From Pseudomonas promysalinigenes (GTDB lineage Bacteria > Pseudomonadota > Gammaproteobacteria > Pseudomonadales > Pseudomonadaceae), in the NCBI RefSeq assembly GCF_014269025.2, contig NZ_CP077094.1, forward strand, positions 3,968,001 to 4,032,000: a stretch of 64,000 nt of DNA, given 5' to 3'. Numbering within the stretch: the stretch's first letter is position 1; each line of letters starts with the position of its first letter. A program made the position numbers and the translations under genes. The notes under the pieces were generated by a model that saw nothing but the letters and a program-made list of their open reading frames with translations, made no database searches and was not told the DNA's origin. Shown piece by piece: positions 31,263 to 41,354 of this stretch.

Positions 31263-31989
31263 GGGCAGCCAGCAGGTAGCCACTGCCACGCACGGTGCGG
31301 ATCAGCCGTGGCGGCTTGTCGGTATCGCGCAGGCGCTGACGCAGGCGGCTGACCGCCATGTCGACGATGCGGTCCAGCGGCATCGGCTCGCGGCCACGGG
31401 TGGCGTTGCCGATGGTGTCGCGGTCGAGAATCTGTTGAGGGTGGTCGAGAAACAGCTTCAGCAGGGCGAAGTCGGCCCCGGACAGGATCACCTCTTCACC
31501 ATCGCGGTGGAACAGGCGGTGGCTGATGGTATCCAGGCGCCAGTCATCGAAGGCCAGTACGGTGTTGCCAGGCGCTGCCTGCCCGAATTCGCTGCGCCGC
31601 AGCAGGGCCTTGATGCGCGCCTGCAGTTCGCGCGGGCTGAACGGTTTGCCCAAGTAATCGTCGGCCCCCAACTCCAGGCCGATGACCCGGTCTGCCTCAT
31701 CGGAGCTGGCCGTCAGCATGATGATCGGCACCCGCGACAGGCGTGGGTGCTGACGCACCCAGCGGCACAGGCTGAAGCCATCTTCGTCGGGCAGCATGAC
31801 GTCGAGGATCACCAACTCACATGGGGTGGTTTCCAGCGCGCGGCGAAAACCCTGGCCATCGGCTTCGGCATGCACCTGGAAGCCGGCGCGGCTCAGGTAG
31901 GTTTGCAACAACTCGCGTATTTCCTGATCGTCGTCGACCATCAGGATCGATTTTCCGGCAGTGCTCAAGGTATCCCGCCCTCTTTTCAT
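31243..31989 (-). CDS. gltR: Response regulator GltR
   Basis: A 248-aa OmpR/PhoB-type regulator. The receiver domain has acidic pocket DDD, phospho-Asp in VILDVMLPDEDG and Lys in GKPFSPREL. The C-terminal winged helix ends RLIRTVRGSGYLL. Unphosphorylated GltR represses glucose-transport genes. The start is uncertain: ATG 31989 lacks a good ribosome-binding site, whereas the in-frame TTG at 31968 has GAGGG 9 nt upstream and would give the compact N-terminus STAGKSILMVDDD. It lies 42 bp after glk. Confidence 0.92.
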   Translation of the reverse strand: MKRGRDTLSTAGKSILMVDDDQEIRELLQTYLSRAGFQVHAEADGQGFRRALETTPCELVILDVMLPDEDGFSLCRWVRQHPRLSRVPIIMLTASSDEADRVIGLELGADDYLGKPFSPRELQARIKALLRRSEFGQAAPGNTVLAFDDWRLDTISHRLFHRDGEEVILSGADFALLKLFLDHPQQILDRDTIGNATRGREPMPLDRIVDMAVSRLRQRLRDTDKPPRLIRTVRGSGYLLAAHVCCAS

Positions 31990-32031
31990 CGCAGGTCTTC
32001 GTCGCCTGCTGTTGGGGGCGCTTAGCGCCCA

Positions 32032-32991
32032 TCAGTGATCCAGTGCTTGCTGTAATGCCACCCCTGCCCCCAACAGTCCAGAGAATTCCGCCGTCACCAG
32101 CCATACCGGCACCCCGGCGAAATAGCCGCTCATGCAGCCTTTGTCGGCGAAACTCTCGGCAAACCCGCTGCGCAGGAACAGGTCGGCAAAACGCGGGATC
32201 ACGCCGCCGACAATATAAACCCCGCCGCGGGCCCCCAGGGTCAGTACATTGTTGCCCGCCACGCGCCCGAGAAAACGGCAGAACTGCTCGATCACCGCCA
32301 GCGCCCGTGGCTCGCCGCCCAGCGCTGCATCGGTGATCTGAGCCGGGGATGTATGGCGGGGCATATCGCCATCCAGCGCGCACATGGCCTGATACAACCG
32401 CACCAGGCCGCCGCCGCTCAGCACCGTCTCGGCGCTGACGTGGCCGATCTGGCTTTGGATCTGCTGATGGATCGCAGCTTCGCGGGCATTGCCCACCGGC
32501 AGGTCGACATGCCCGCCCTCCCCCGGCAGCGCCTGCCAGCGCTGCTCGCCATGGCGCAGCAGGCTGCCGACGCCAAGGCCAGTGCCCGGGCCGATCACCA
32601 ATGCCGGCCGTGCTGGGTCCGCCTGGCCTGGGCATACTTCACGATACTCACCGGGTTGTAAGCGGGTCATGCCCAGGGCCTGGGCCGAAAAATCGTTGGT
32701 CAACAGTAGCCGCTCGACCTGCAAGGTCTGGCAGAACGCCTTGCGGCTGAGCCGCCAGTGGTTGTTGGTAAAGCGAAATTCATCGCCATCCACTGGCCCG
32801 GCTACCGCCAGGCACACCGCCGCCAAACCGCCACGGGCAATGCCGTGGCTGTTCAGGTAGGCCTGGATGGCTTGCTCAGGGCTGGTGTAATCCGCCGTCG
32901 CGAACACCTGGACCTGGTACAGCTGGTTGTCACGCCACAACGCAAAACGGGCATTGGTGCCACCGATGTCGCCAACCAGCAGGTCCTTCAT
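32032..32991 (-). CDS. glk: Glucokinase
   Basis: Phosphorylates cytoplasmic glucose with ATP to glucose-6-phosphate for Zwf. The protein is 319 aa of the bacterial Glk (not ROK) group. The N-terminal phosphate loop is [15 protein letters not shown], with catalytic [12 protein letters not shown] and [11 protein letters not shown]. Its ATG overlaps the edd stop (ATGA), so edd-glk-gltR-gtrS is one translationally linked run. Confidence 0.96.
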   Translation of the reverse strand: MKDLLVGDIGGTNARFALWRDNQLYQVQVFATADYTSPEQAIQAYLNSHGIARGGLAAVCLAVAGPVDGDEFRFTNNHWRLSRKAFCQTLQVERLLLTNDFSAQALGMTRLQPGEYREVCPGQADPARPALVIGPGTGLGVGSLLRHGEQRWQALPGEGGHVDLPVGNAREAAIHQQIQSQIGHVSAETVLSGGGLVRLYQAMCALDGDMPRHTSPAQITDAALGGEPRALAVIEQFCRFLGRVAGNNVLTLGARGGVYIVGGVIPRFADLFLRSGFAESFADKGCMSGYFAGVPVWLVTAEFSGLLGAGVALQQALDH

Positions 32992-34814
32992 TTGAGGTTC
33001 TCCAGAGCCGAAGTAAAGGCGCTCGCGCCCTGCTCTGCCGGGCTGAACGCCATACGCATGAAGCCGAACAACTCACGGCCGCAGCCCAGGTCGTTGCCTT
33101 GGGGTGCCGGCGGCAGGTCACGGCTGGCCAGTTCCTCGGCCGACACCATCACCCGCAGCGTGCCTTCGACGCCATCGACCCGCACGATATCACCATCTTG
33201 CACCCGTGCCAGCGGGCCACCATCGAATGCTTCAGGGCAAACATGAATGGCTGCCGGGATTTTGCCCGAGGCACCTGACATGCGCCCGTCGGTCACCAGC
33301 GCCACTTTGTAGCCACGGTCTTGCAGCACCCCCAGGAACGGGGTCAGCTTGTGCAGCTCGGGCATGCCATTGCAGCGCGGCCCCTGGAAGCGCACCACAG
33401 CCACGAAGTCGCGCTCCAGCTCGCCAGCCTTGAACGCCTCGGCCAGCGACTGCTGGTCATGGAACACCTTGGCTGGCGCCTCGACGACCTGATGCTCTAG
33501 GGCCACTGCCGAAACCTTCATCACGCCGCGACCCAGGTTGCCTTCCATCACCCGCAGGCCGCCCTCTGCGGAGAATGGCCTGGCCACCGGGCGCAGGATA
33601 CTTTCGTCAAGGCTTTGCGCGGGCCCTTCGCGCCACACCAGCTTACCGTCGTCCAGGAACGGCTCCTGGGTGTAGCGGCGCAGGCCATGGCCGGCCACGG
33701 TGTTGACGTCCTCGTGCATCAAGCCGGCATCGAGCAGTTCGCGGATCAGGAAGGCCATGCCGCCCGCGGCCTGGAAATGATTGATGTCAGCCTTGCCGTT
33801 CGGGTACACGTGGGACAGGGTCGGCACTACCTCGGACAGGTCGGCCATGTCTTGCCAGGTCAGCTGGATCCCTGCTGCCTGGGCGATCGCCGGGATGTGC
33901 AGGGTATGGTTGGTCGAACCTCCCGTGGCGTGCAAGGCCACGATGGCATTGACCAGCGCCTTCTCGTCGACGATTTCGCCCAGTGGCATGAAGCTGCCGC
34001 TGGCCTTGGTCATGCGCGTCACCTGCTGCGCGGCTTCGGCGGTCAAGGCATCGCGCAGCGGCGTGTACGGGTTCACGAACGAGGCGCCTGGCAGGTGCAG
34101 GCCCATGACTTCCATCACCAGCTGATTGGTGTTGGCAGTGCCGTAGAAGGTGCAGGTACCGGGGCTGTGGTAGGAGTTCATCTCCGACTCCAGCAGCTCT
34201 TCACGGGTGGCTTTGCCCTCGGCATAGCGCTGGCGCACATCGGCCTTCTGCTTGTTGGAAATGCCGGAAACCATCGGCCCGCCTGGGACGAAAATGGTCG
34301 GCAAGTGGCCAAAGCGCAAGGCCCCCATCATCAGACCGGGGACGATCTTGTCGCAGATGCCGAGCATCAGGGCGGCATCGAACATGTTGTGCGACAACGC
34401 CACCGCCGTGGACATGGCGATCACTTCGCGGCTGGCGATGGCCAACTCCATGCCCGGTTCGCCCTGGGTCACACCATCGCACATGGCCGGCACGCCTCCG
34501 GCGAACTGGCCTACCGAACCCACCTCGCGCAGCGCCTGTTTGATCTGCTCGGGAAAATGCAGATAGGGCTGGTGCGCCGAAAGCATATCGTTGTAGGCCG
34601 AAACGATGGCGACGTTGGCGGCATTCATCAAGCGCAGGGTCTGCTTGTCATCGGCGCCGCAACCGGCCACGCCGTGGGCGAAGTTGGCGCATTGCAGGCT
34701 GGCGCGCATGGGGCCGTCACTGGCCGCACCACGAATCAGCTCAAGGTAGCGTTCGCGGGTGGCACGGCTGCGTTCGATCAGCCGTTGGGTGACCTCAAGG
34801 ATGCGCGGATGCAT
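32988..34814 (-). CDS. edd: 6-phosphogluconate dehydratase
   Basis: Dehydrates 6-phosphogluconate to KDPG. The protein is 608 aa, the normal length for this IlvD/Edd family [4Fe-4S] enzyme. Conserved cluster and substrate motifs are visible: [41 protein letters not shown] and [11 protein letters not shown]. It is divergent from gap-1, with 261 bp between them containing a HexR operator. Confidence 0.97.
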   Translation of the reverse strand: MHPRILEVTQRLIERSRATRERYLELIRGAASDGPMRASLQCANFAHGVAGCGADDKQTLRLMNAANVAIVSAYNDMLSAHQPYLHFPEQIKQALREVGSVGQFAGGVPAMCDGVTQGEPGMELAIASREVIAMSTAVALSHNMFDAALMLGICDKIVPGLMMGALRFGHLPTIFVPGGPMVSGISNKQKADVRQRYAEGKATREELLESEMNSYHSPGTCTFYGTANTNQLVMEVMGLHLPGASFVNPYTPLRDALTAEAAQQVTRMTKASGSFMPLGEIVDEKALVNAIVALHATGGSTNHTLHIPAIAQAAGIQLTWQDMADLSEVVPTLSHVYPNGKADINHFQAAGGMAFLIRELLDAGLMHEDVNTVAGHGLRRYTQEPFLDDGKLVWREGPAQSLDESILRPVARPFSAEGGLRVMEGNLGRGVMKVSAVALEHQVVEAPAKVFHDQQSLAEAFKAGELERDFVAVVRFQGPRCNGMPELHKLTPFLGVLQDRGYKVALVTDGRMSGASGKIPAAIHVCPEAFDGGPLARVQDGDIVRVDGVEGTLRVMVSAEELASRDLPPAPQGNDLGCGRELFGFMRMAFSPAEQGASAFTSALENLK

Positions 34815-34968
34815 GTACTGGACTCCAGGCTAATTGTAAGGGCGGTTTACCGGGCAGTGCTGGCGACGATTACGGCCTAGGCTCAAGGTAGAGCGGCCCG
34901 CAGCATCGGTGAGGCACATGCCCAACCACTCGTTGTAGGTTTAACCAAAATACTGCCATCAAAAAGGC

Positions 34969-34996
34969 TTGTTTTCTATCTCGGAGTGAATAATCT
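34969..34996 (+). promoter_or_regulatory. Candidate gap-1 promoter
   Basis: TTGTTT (34969-34974), 16-bp spacer, TAATCT (34991-34996). The predicted start near 35003 falls inside the HexR-like operator 34996-35010, a good layout for repression. Confidence 0.5.
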
Positions 34997-35010
34997 TGTA
35001 ATTCCAACAA
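34996..35010. promoter_or_regulatory. HexR operator, edd/gap-1 region
   Basis: TTGT-AATTCCA-ACAA exactly fits the TTGT-N7/8-ACAA consensus described for P. putida HexR. A weaker copy, TTGT-AGGTTTA-ACCA, lies at 34933-34947 on the edd side. AACAACAA at 35006-35013 would also be a CA motif if transcribed. Confidence 0.65.
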
Positions 35011-35075
35011 CAAAACCGTTTCAGTGAAGCGTCATTTTTGCCACAGCTTCCACTCGAACCGCCAGAGGTACTGCC

Positions 35076-36077
35076 ATGACTTTACGTATCGCCATCAATG
35101 GATTCGGCCGCATCGGGCGCAATGTGCTGCGCGCACTGTATACCCAAGGCTACCGCCAGGACCTGCAGGTCGTCGCCATCAACGATTTGGGTGACAGCGC
35201 CATGAATGCCCACCTGCTCAAGTATGACAGCGTGCATGGTGCGTTCGATGCACACGTGCAGGCTGACCATGAGAGCATCACGGTCAACGGCGATCGCATC
35301 GCGGTCAGCGCCATCCGCAACCCGGCGGAGCTGCCGTGGAAGGCCGAGGCGATCGATGTGGTGTTCGAGTGCACCGGGCTGTTCACCGACCGCGCCAAGG
35401 CGGCTGCGCACCTCACGGCAGGCGCAGGCAAAGTGATCGTCTCGGCCCCAGGAAAGGGGGTGGATGCCACCGTGGTATACGGGGTTAACCACGATATCCT
35501 GCGCGCTTCGCACCAGGTGATCTCCAATGCCTCGTGCACCACCAATTGCCTGGCCCCCATCGCCCAGGTGCTGCACCGCGAGTTCGGCATCGAACAAGGG
35601 CTCATGACGACCATCCACGCCTACACCAACGATCAGGTGCTGACTGACGTCTATCACAGCGACCCCTACCGCGCTCGCTCGGCTACCCAGTCGATGATCC
35701 CGAGCAAGACCGGCGCTGCCGAGGCCGTCGGCCTGGTGCTACCGGAGCTGGCCGGCAAACTCACCGGCATGGCCGTGCGGGTACCGGTGATCAACGTGTC
35801 GCTGGTCGACCTGACCGTCAACCTCAAGCGCGAGGCCACAGCCGAGCAGGTCAACCAGCTGTTCCTCGAAGCCAGCCGCCATTCCAAGGTGCTCGGCTAC
35901 AACGCCTTGCCATTGGTATCGTGCGACTTCAATCACAATCCGCTTTCGTCGATTTTCGATGCCAACCATACCCGCGCCAACGGGCGCATGCTCAAGGTGC
36001 TGGCCTGGTACGACAATGAGTGGGGGTTCTCCAACCGTATGCTGGACAACTGCCTGGCATTGGCCAACGCCCGCTAA
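35076..36077 (+). CDS. gap: Glyceraldehyde-3-phosphate dehydrogenase (Entner-Doudoroff locus)
   Basis: Oxidises glyceraldehyde-3-phosphate to 1,3-bisphosphoglycerate with NAD+. The protein is 333 aa. It shows the NAD-binding N-terminus [14 protein letters not shown], catalytic Cys154 in SNASCTTNC, the partner His in TTIHAYTND, and C-terminal [17 protein letters not shown] precedes the ATG. It is equivalent to gap-1 of P. putida, linked to and divergent from edd, and handles the triose released by Eda. Confidence 0.97.
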   Translation: MTLRIAINGFGRIGRNVLRALYTQGYRQDLQVVAINDLGDSAMNAHLLKYDSVHGAFDAHVQADHESITVNGDRIAVSAIRNPAELPWKAEAIDVVFECTGLFTDRAKAAAHLTAGAGKVIVSAPGKGVDATVVYGVNHDILRASHQVISNASCTTNCLAPIAQVLHREFGIEQGLMTTIHAYTNDQVLTDVYHSDPYRARSATQSMIPSKTGAAEAVGLVLPELAGKLTGMAVRVPVINVSLVDLTVNLKREATAEQVNQLFLEASRHSKVLGYNALPLVSCDFNHNPLSSIFDANHTRANGRMLKVLAWYDNEWGFSNRMLDNCLALANAR

Positions 36078-36189
36078 GGCCGATTGGGCAACACGGGTAG
36101 TTTGCAGACCGAGCGCCGCGCCTGCGACGCTCGGTAGAGCGCGGGCTGGACATGCGCTGACAATCCCGGTCTTGACCTGAAGGCTACAT

Positions 36190-36208
36190 GATAAGCATTA
36201 TCATTATC
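36190..36208 (+). promoter_or_regulatory. Fur box
   Basis: GATAAGCATTATCATTATC matches 16 of 19 positions of the classic Fur consensus (GATAATGATAATCATTATC). It ends 22 bp before the sigma-factor start codon. This points to iron-repressed transcription of the sigma/anti-sigma pair. Confidence 0.85.
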
Positions 36209-36230
36209 TTTTGGTCGGCCAGGTCCCCCT

Positions 36231-36743
36231 GTGAGTCAGTCTCGGTTCCACTCCGTCTTCCTCATCCAGCGCCTCTCCCTGTTGCGCACGTTGCAACGCA
36301 TGGTAGGTAACCCCAGCACCGCCGAAGATCTGTTGCAGGAAACTTACCTGCGAGTTTCCCGCGCGCTGGGTGAGCGCCCCGTCGCGCACCTCGAACCGTT
36401 CGTGTTCCAGACTGCCCGCAACCTGGCGCTGGACCATCTGCGAGCACGTCGCGTGCAGTCGCGCATGCTGGTCGACGATGTACCCGAGCAGGTGCTGCAC
36501 AATGTCGCCTCGCCAGTGAGTAGCAGCGAAGATGCCGCCCATGCAGCCCAACTGCTTGAGCATCTGAGCGTCAGCCTCAATCAGTTGAGCCAACGCCAGC
36601 AGCGCATTTTCATCCTCAGCCGCCTGCAAGGGGCCAGTTATCTGGAAATTGCCGAGCAACTGCAGATCTCGGCCAGCACAGTTCAGAAAGAGCTGAAGCT
36701 GATCATGGCCATCTGCATGGGCGTGGCCGAGCGCCACAAATGA
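36231..36743 (+). CDS. ECF sigma factor, iron-starvation (FecI/HxuI) type
   Basis: A 170-aa ECF sigma factor. Region 2 includes TAEDLLQETYLRVSRAL and FQTARNLALDHLRARR; region 4 includes LSQRQQRIFILSRLQGASYLEIAEQLQISASTVQ. GTG 36231 is the start, placed just behind the Fur box; the ribosome-binding site is weak. With the FecR and receptor genes behind it, it forms a cell-surface signalling unit like hxuIRA of P. aeruginosa, activating the receptor gene when heme is bound outside. Confidence 0.88.
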   Translation: MSQSRFHSVFLIQRLSLLRTLQRMVGNPSTAEDLLQETYLRVSRALGERPVAHLEPFVFQTARNLALDHLRARRVQSRMLVDDVPEQVLHNVASPVSSSEDAAHAAQLLEHLSVSLNQLSQRQQRIFILSRLQGASYLEIAEQLQISASTVQKELKLIMAICMGVAERHK

Positions 36744-36812
36744 ACGTGCCGTGCCCTTGCCATGCCTGGCCCTAGCCTTGATCATCCGCAAAACCCTCAG
36801 CAAGGACCCACC

Positions 36813-37775
36813 GTGACCGACAGCCCCGCCACTCGCCCACCAGCCAACGGGCCTGAAGCCCGCGCCCGTGCGCAGGACGAGGCGCTGGACTGGCTCGTGC
36901 GCCTGCAATGCGCCAGCGCCGAAGACACCGCCGCTTTCGAGCAGTGGCTCAGCGCGGGTCCGCTGAACGCGCAAGCCTATGTCGAAGCCGAAGCCTTGTG
37001 GAACGGCACGCCAATGCGCCAAGCCGCGATGCAGTTGAATCAGCGTCAACGCCGCTCGCTACGCGGCCGCCTGCGCGCGCACTACAAGCCTCTGGCCAGT
37101 GCCGCAGTGCTGCTGGTCGGGCTCTTCACCTTTGGCAACCTGCCAGTGCGCCTACAAGCCGATCACCTGACCGTAGTGGGTGAGCGTCAGCGTCTGGAGC
37201 TGGTCGACGGCACCAAGGTGCTGCTCAACACCGACTCCGCATTCGCCAGCGACCTGCGGGGCGGCCACGAGGTAGCGCGGCTGTTGCAAGGTGAGGCGTA
37301 CTTCCAAGTGCCCGGTGGTACTCAGGCGCCCCTGGACGTTCAGGCCGGGCCTCTGCGCGCCCAGGTGCACGACACCGATTTTGCAGTGCGCTACCTCGAT
37401 GGCGAGGCCCAGGTACGCGTTCAGCGCGGCGATGTCGACCTGCAGGGTCGCAGCGATCAGCGCATCCGCCTGCGTGCTGGCGACAGTATCAGTGTCGGCC
37501 CCAACGGCTTCGGCCAGCGGCAACGCCCAGACATGCGCAAAGACCTGGCTTGGGTCGACGGCCGTTTGATATTCGAAAACTGCCCTCTTAGCCAGGTGCT
37601 GGCAGAAGTGCGACGTTATTACCCAGGCTGGATCATCAACCGCAATAGCCACCTCGACACGCTGACAGTGACCGGCAATTACCGCCTCGACCAGCCGCTC
37701 GAAACCTTGCGCGCGCTGGCTCACATCACCTCCGCGCAGCTGCACGAATTCCCTGCGGTGGTCATCATCAACTGA
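36813..37775 (+). CDS. FecR-family anti-sigma factor
   Basis: A 320-aa inner-membrane signal transducer. The cytoplasmic N-terminal DUF4880 domain includes ALDWLVRLQCASAEDTAAFEQWL and AYVEAEALW. A single TM lies near residues 92-110 (LASAAVLLVGLFTFGNL), followed by the FecR beta-helical domain and a C-terminal STN-like region (VRRYYPGWI). GTG 36813 is chosen because AAGGA lies 8 nt upstream; an in-frame ATG at 36762 lacks a site. It relays the receptor signal to the ECF sigma factor. Confidence 0.88.
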   Translation: MTDSPATRPPANGPEARARAQDEALDWLVRLQCASAEDTAAFEQWLSAGPLNAQAYVEAEALWNGTPMRQAAMQLNQRQRRSLRGRLRAHYKPLASAAVLLVGLFTFGNLPVRLQADHLTVVGERQRLELVDGTKVLLNTDSAFASDLRGGHEVARLLQGEAYFQVPGGTQAPLDVQAGPLRAQVHDTDFAVRYLDGEAQVRVQRGDVDLQGRSDQRIRLRAGDSISVGPNGFGQRQRPDMRKDLAWVDGRLIFENCPLSQVLAEVRRYYPGWIINRNSHLDTLTVTGNYRLDQPLETLRALAHITSAQLHEFPAVVIIN

Positions 37776-37792
37776 GTAAAAAACATTTTTAC
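37776..37792. other. AT-rich inverted repeat before the receptor gene
   Basis: GTAAAAA-ACA-TTTTTAC lies directly after the fecR stop region. The 123-bp gap to the receptor start should also hold the ECF-sigma promoter; a CGTCTCGTT stretch at 37811-37819 resembles an ECF -10, but I could not place a matching -35. Confidence 0.35.
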
Positions 37793-37898
37793 GCGATTTC
37801 CCCGCTGGCCCGTCTCGTTATAGCCAATGCAACTGATTCTTGTTCAATAAAGAGAACAGTCGTCCCTATAACAACTCGCGCGTCTGGGAGCGCTTTCG

Positions 37899-40484
37899 AT
37901 GTCCACAGGTCCAAACCGCCCGTCCACCCGTCCCCGCCGTACCGGCCAACTGTCGCTGCTGACGCTGGCACTGCTTGCAAGCGGTGCCTGTAGCCTGCCG
38001 GCGCTGGCTGTAGAACCGGCCCAGGCCAGCAGCTCGCGCATGGGCGACTACCGCTTCAACATTGCCCAGCAGCCGCTGGTCGAAGCCATAAACGCATTCA
38101 CCCAAGTCACCGGGTGGCAGATCGGCTTCAGCGCTGACCTGGCCCAAGGCGTTGCCTCGCCGGGTGTACAGGGCTCGCTGCCAGCCCAAGCGGCGCTACA
38201 GCGCCTACTCCAAGGCACCGGGTTGAGCTTTCGCAGCATTGGCCAAGGCAATGTGGTACTCGAACGCCTGCCAGGGAACAACGTGATCGCTTTGCAGCAG
38301 ATGACTGTCAGCGCCACCCGAAGCGCCCAGGACGTGACCCGAGTACCGAGCACTGTCACCGTCCAGAGCCGCGAGCAATTGGACCGGCAGAACGTCAACA
38401 CCATCCAGGAGCTGGTCCGCTATGAACCGGGTGTGTCGGTGGCCGGCACCGGACAGCGCAGCGGCCTGAACGGCTACAACATCCGAGGTATCGACGGCGA
38501 GCGCATCCTCACCCAGGTCGACGGTGTGTCGATCCCCGACAGCTTCTTCTATGGCCCCTACGCCCAGACCCAGCGCAACTACGTCGACCCCGAGATCGTC
38601 AAGCGCGTGGAAATCCTTCGTGGACCAGCTTCGGTGCTGTATGGCAGCAACGCCATCGGTGGTGCAGTCAGCTACTTCACCCTCGACCCGCAAGACATCA
38701 TCAAGCCCGGCAAGGACCTCGGCGCGCGACTGAAAACCGGCTACAGCTCGACCGATGACAGTTGGCTGACCTCGGCCACCGTGGCTGGCCGCACGGGAGA
38801 ATTCGACGGCCTGCTGCACCTGAGCCAGCGCAACGGCCACGAAAGCGAATCCTACGGCAGCCATGGCGGCACCGGGTTGGGCCGCACCCAGGCGAACCCG
38901 GAGGATGTGCGCACTACCAACATACTGGCCAAACTGGGCTGGAACTATGCCGACGATGCCCGCCTGGGCTTGACTTATGAACGCTACAGGGACGATCGCG
39001 ACCAGAACATTCTTAGCGCCGTCGGCGGCCCATTCACCAACGGTACTGGCCTTGGCATGTACAAAAGCCGCCAAGGCAATGACACCATCACCCGCGAACG
39101 CTTTGGTATCAACCACGCGTTCAGCCTGGACTCCCTGCTCGCCGACCACCTCAAGTGGAGCCTGAACTACCAAGTCGCCAAAACCGACCAGCGCACCGAG
39201 GAGGTATACTTCCCGTTCAGCCGCACGGTGCTGCGAACCCGCGATACCACCTACAAGGACCGCCAGTGGGTGTTCGATGCCCAGTTGGACAAGGCTTTCA
39301 GTATCGGCGCCAGCGATCACCTGCTGACCTACGGCACCACCCTCAAGCACGAGCAGGTCACTGGCGCGCGCAGCGGTACCGGCACCTGCCTGGCGGTCGG
39401 CGGCGCCTGCCGCAGCATCGGCCAGGTCAGCACCAGCGATGCCCAGGCGCTGGTCAGTGACTTCCCGGACCCCACCGTTAACACCTACAGCCTGTTCGTA
39501 CAGGATGAGATCCGCTGGAACGACTGGACCTTCCTGCCCGGCGCACGCTACGACTACACGCGCATGCAGCCCAAGTTCACCGAACAGTTCCTGCGGGGCA
39601 TCCAAGGCTCGGGCACCGCCCCTGCCAGCCTCGACGACGCTGACAAGAAGTGGCACCGCGTGTCGCCCAAGTTCGGCATGACCTACGCTTTCAACGACCA
39701 TTACACCTGGTATGGCCAGTACGCCGAAGGCTTCCGCACCCCGACGGCCAAATCGATGTACGGGCGCTTTGAAAACCCGACACTGGGTTACAGCGTGCAG
39801 GGCAATCCCGGCCTAGAACCGGAAAAGAGCAAAAGCTACGAAACCGGCCTGCGCGGCAACTTCGACGCCGGCAACTTCGACGTGGCGGTGTTCTACAACA
39901 AGTACCGCGACTTCATCGACGAAGATGCCGTGCAGTCGGCCAACTTGGAAACCACCTTCCAGGCCAACAACATCAAGCGCGCCACCATCAAGGGCGCCGA
40001 GGTCAAGGGCCGGGTGAACCTGGACCACTTCGGTGCACCGCAAGGTCTGTATACCCAGGGATCGATCGCCTACGCCCATGGTCGCAACGACGACAACGGC
40101 CAGCCGCTGAACAGCGTCAACCCGCTGACCGGCGTGTTCGGCCTGGGTTACGAACAGGCGAACTACGGCGGCCTGCTGAGCTGGACCCTGGTCAAGCGCA
40201 AGACCCGCGTCGACGACACCACCTTCTTCGCGCCAGATGGCCAGAGCTCGCAGTTCCGCACACCTGGCTATGGTGTCCTGGACCTGAGCGGCTTCTACAA
40301 AGTCACCGACGATGTCACCGTCAACGCCGGGCTGTACAACCTGACCGACAAGAAATACTGGCAGTGGGACTCGGTGCGCGGCTACGACGGCCAGGGTGAA
40401 GCTGGCGTGACCCAACCGGCCAACCTCGACCGCCTGACCATGCCAGGGCGCAACTTCGCCATCAACGTAGTGTGGGATATCTGA
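37899..40484 (+). CDS. TonB-dependent heme/hemoprotein receptor with signalling domain
   Basis: An 861-aa outer-membrane receptor of the hemoglobin/heme receptor family. A signal peptide of about 37 residues is followed by an STN signalling domain (about 50-105), the TonB box QQMTVSAT, a plug domain (PSTVTVQSREQLDRQN... ILRGPASVLYGSNAIGGAVSYFT) and a 22-strand barrel ending in Ile. Heme-receptor motifs FRAP (here FRTP at 612-615) and NPNL (here NPGL at 636-639) are present. The STN domain and upstream sigma/FecR genes indicate HxuA-like signalling. GGGAG precedes the ATG. Confidence 0.88.
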   Translation: MSTGPNRPSTRPRRTGQLSLLTLALLASGACSLPALAVEPAQASSSRMGDYRFNIAQQPLVEAINAFTQVTGWQIGFSADLAQGVASPGVQGSLPAQAALQRLLQGTGLSFRSIGQGNVVLERLPGNNVIALQQMTVSATRSAQDVTRVPSTVTVQSREQLDRQNVNTIQELVRYEPGVSVAGTGQRSGLNGYNIRGIDGERILTQVDGVSIPDSFFYGPYAQTQRNYVDPEIVKRVEILRGPASVLYGSNAIGGAVSYFTLDPQDIIKPGKDLGARLKTGYSSTDDSWLTSATVAGRTGEFDGLLHLSQRNGHESESYGSHGGTGLGRTQANPEDVRTTNILAKLGWNYADDARLGLTYERYRDDRDQNILSAVGGPFTNGTGLGMYKSRQGNDTITRERFGINHAFSLDSLLADHLKWSLNYQVAKTDQRTEEVYFPFSRTVLRTRDTTYKDRQWVFDAQLDKAFSIGASDHLLTYGTTLKHEQVTGARSGTGTCLAVGGACRSIGQVSTSDAQALVSDFPDPTVNTYSLFVQDEIRWNDWTFLPGARYDYTRMQPKFTEQFLRGIQGSGTAPASLDDADKKWHRVSPKFGMTYAFNDHYTWYGQYAEGFRTPTAKSMYGRFENPTLGYSVQGNPGLEPEKSKSYETGLRGNFDAGNFDVAVFYNKYRDFIDEDAVQSANLETTFQANNIKRATIKGAEVKGRVNLDHFGAPQGLYTQGSIAYAHGRNDDNGQPLNSVNPLTGVFGLGYEQANYGGLLSWTLVKRKTRVDDTTFFAPDGQSSQFRTPGYGVLDLSGFYKVTDDVTVNAGLYNLTDKKYWQWDSVRGYDGQGEAGVTQPANLDRLTMPGRNFAINVVWDI

Positions 40485-40525
40485 CTCAAGAAGCGGCCTT
40501 GCGTTGCGAACAGATTGCCCAGCAG

Positions 40526-40575
40526 CCCCAGGAATCGACTCAGCAATGCTGAATTCCTGGGGCCGCTTTGCGGCC
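40526..40575. terminator. Double hairpin between receptor and hemO
   Basis: CCCCAGGAAT (40526-40535) pairs with ATTCCTGGGG (40553-40562), with a nested CAGC-AAT-GCTG in the loop. It runs into GGCCGC-TTT-GCGGCC (40561-40575) followed by CTTTC. Probable terminator or processing signal; hemO may therefore need its own promoter. Confidence 0.6.
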
Positions 40576-40705
40576 CTTTCGCGACGCAGGCCCACCCATC
40601 AAGAGCAGGCCATTGCGAAACCTGGCAAACACCCGGTTTTTTTACTGTCACCGCATCGCTGTTTCGTCTTGTCACCAGACGCCCTCATTTTCCAAGGACA
40701 CCCCT

Positions 40706-41299
40706 ATGAACGATCGCCCAGCCCTGCGCTCGCAACGTTTGAACCAAGTCACTCAAGCTGCGCACAGCGAGCTCGATGCCCTGGTCAAATCCCACGCACC
40801 CTTCGACAGCCGTGAAAATTTCGCCCGTTTCGTCGTCGCCCAGTACCTGTTCCAGGCTGAACTGCAGAGCCTGTACAACGACCCGCAACTGATCACCATC
40901 GTTCCGGACCTTGCCCAGCGCTGCCGCGCCGAGCAAGCCCGCCTGGACCTTGCAGACCTTGATACCGAAGTGCCGGCGAGTTTGCCTGGGGCGCTGCGCA
41001 GCCCGAGCCTGGGTGAAGCACTGGGCTGGATCTTCGTCTCCGAAGGCTCCAAACTGGGCGCTGCGTTTCTGATCAAGCGTGCCGTGGCCCTGGAGTTGTC
41101 CGAAAATTTTGGTGCCCGCCACCTTGGCGAGCCGGCAGGTGGCCGCGCCGCAGGCTGGAAGCAGTTCACCCGCATTCTCGATGACCTGGCGCTGTCGCCC
41201 GAACAAGACGCCGCCGCCGAGCGCGGCGCGCAAGCCGCCTTCGAGCGCTTCACCGAACTGCTCAAGCATGCCTACGCCGCAGACACGGCATTGGCCTGA
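40706..41299 (+). CDS. hemO: Heme oxygenase (HemO/PigA type)
   Basis: A 197-aa cytoplasmic enzyme that opens the heme ring with O2 and electrons to biliverdin, CO and Fe2+. The proximal ligand is His20 in TQAAHSELD, and the distal helix is LGWIFVSEGSKLGAAF, as in the bacterial HemO/PigA branch. AAGGA precedes ATG 40706. Its place directly after the heme receptor completes the route from heme capture to iron release; the inner-membrane heme permease is not in this window. Confidence 0.92.
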   Translation: MNDRPALRSQRLNQVTQAAHSELDALVKSHAPFDSRENFARFVVAQYLFQAELQSLYNDPQLITIVPDLAQRCRAEQARLDLADLDTEVPASLPGALRSPSLGEALGWIFVSEGSKLGAAFLIKRAVALELSENFGARHLGEPAGGRAAGWKQFTRILDDLALSPEQDAAAERGAQAAFERFTELLKHAYAADTALA

Positions 41300-41354
41300 T
41301 TCGCTCCAGCCGGCCGCCTTACCGGTGGCCGGACGTTTTCAATGCAGTGAGACC

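Noticed and set aside
36108..36135. ACCGAGCG/CGCTCGGT inverted repeat after gap-1 as intrinsic terminator
   Set aside because: An 8-bp stem with a 12-nt loop and no following T run; it may end gap-1 transcription but the evidence is thin.
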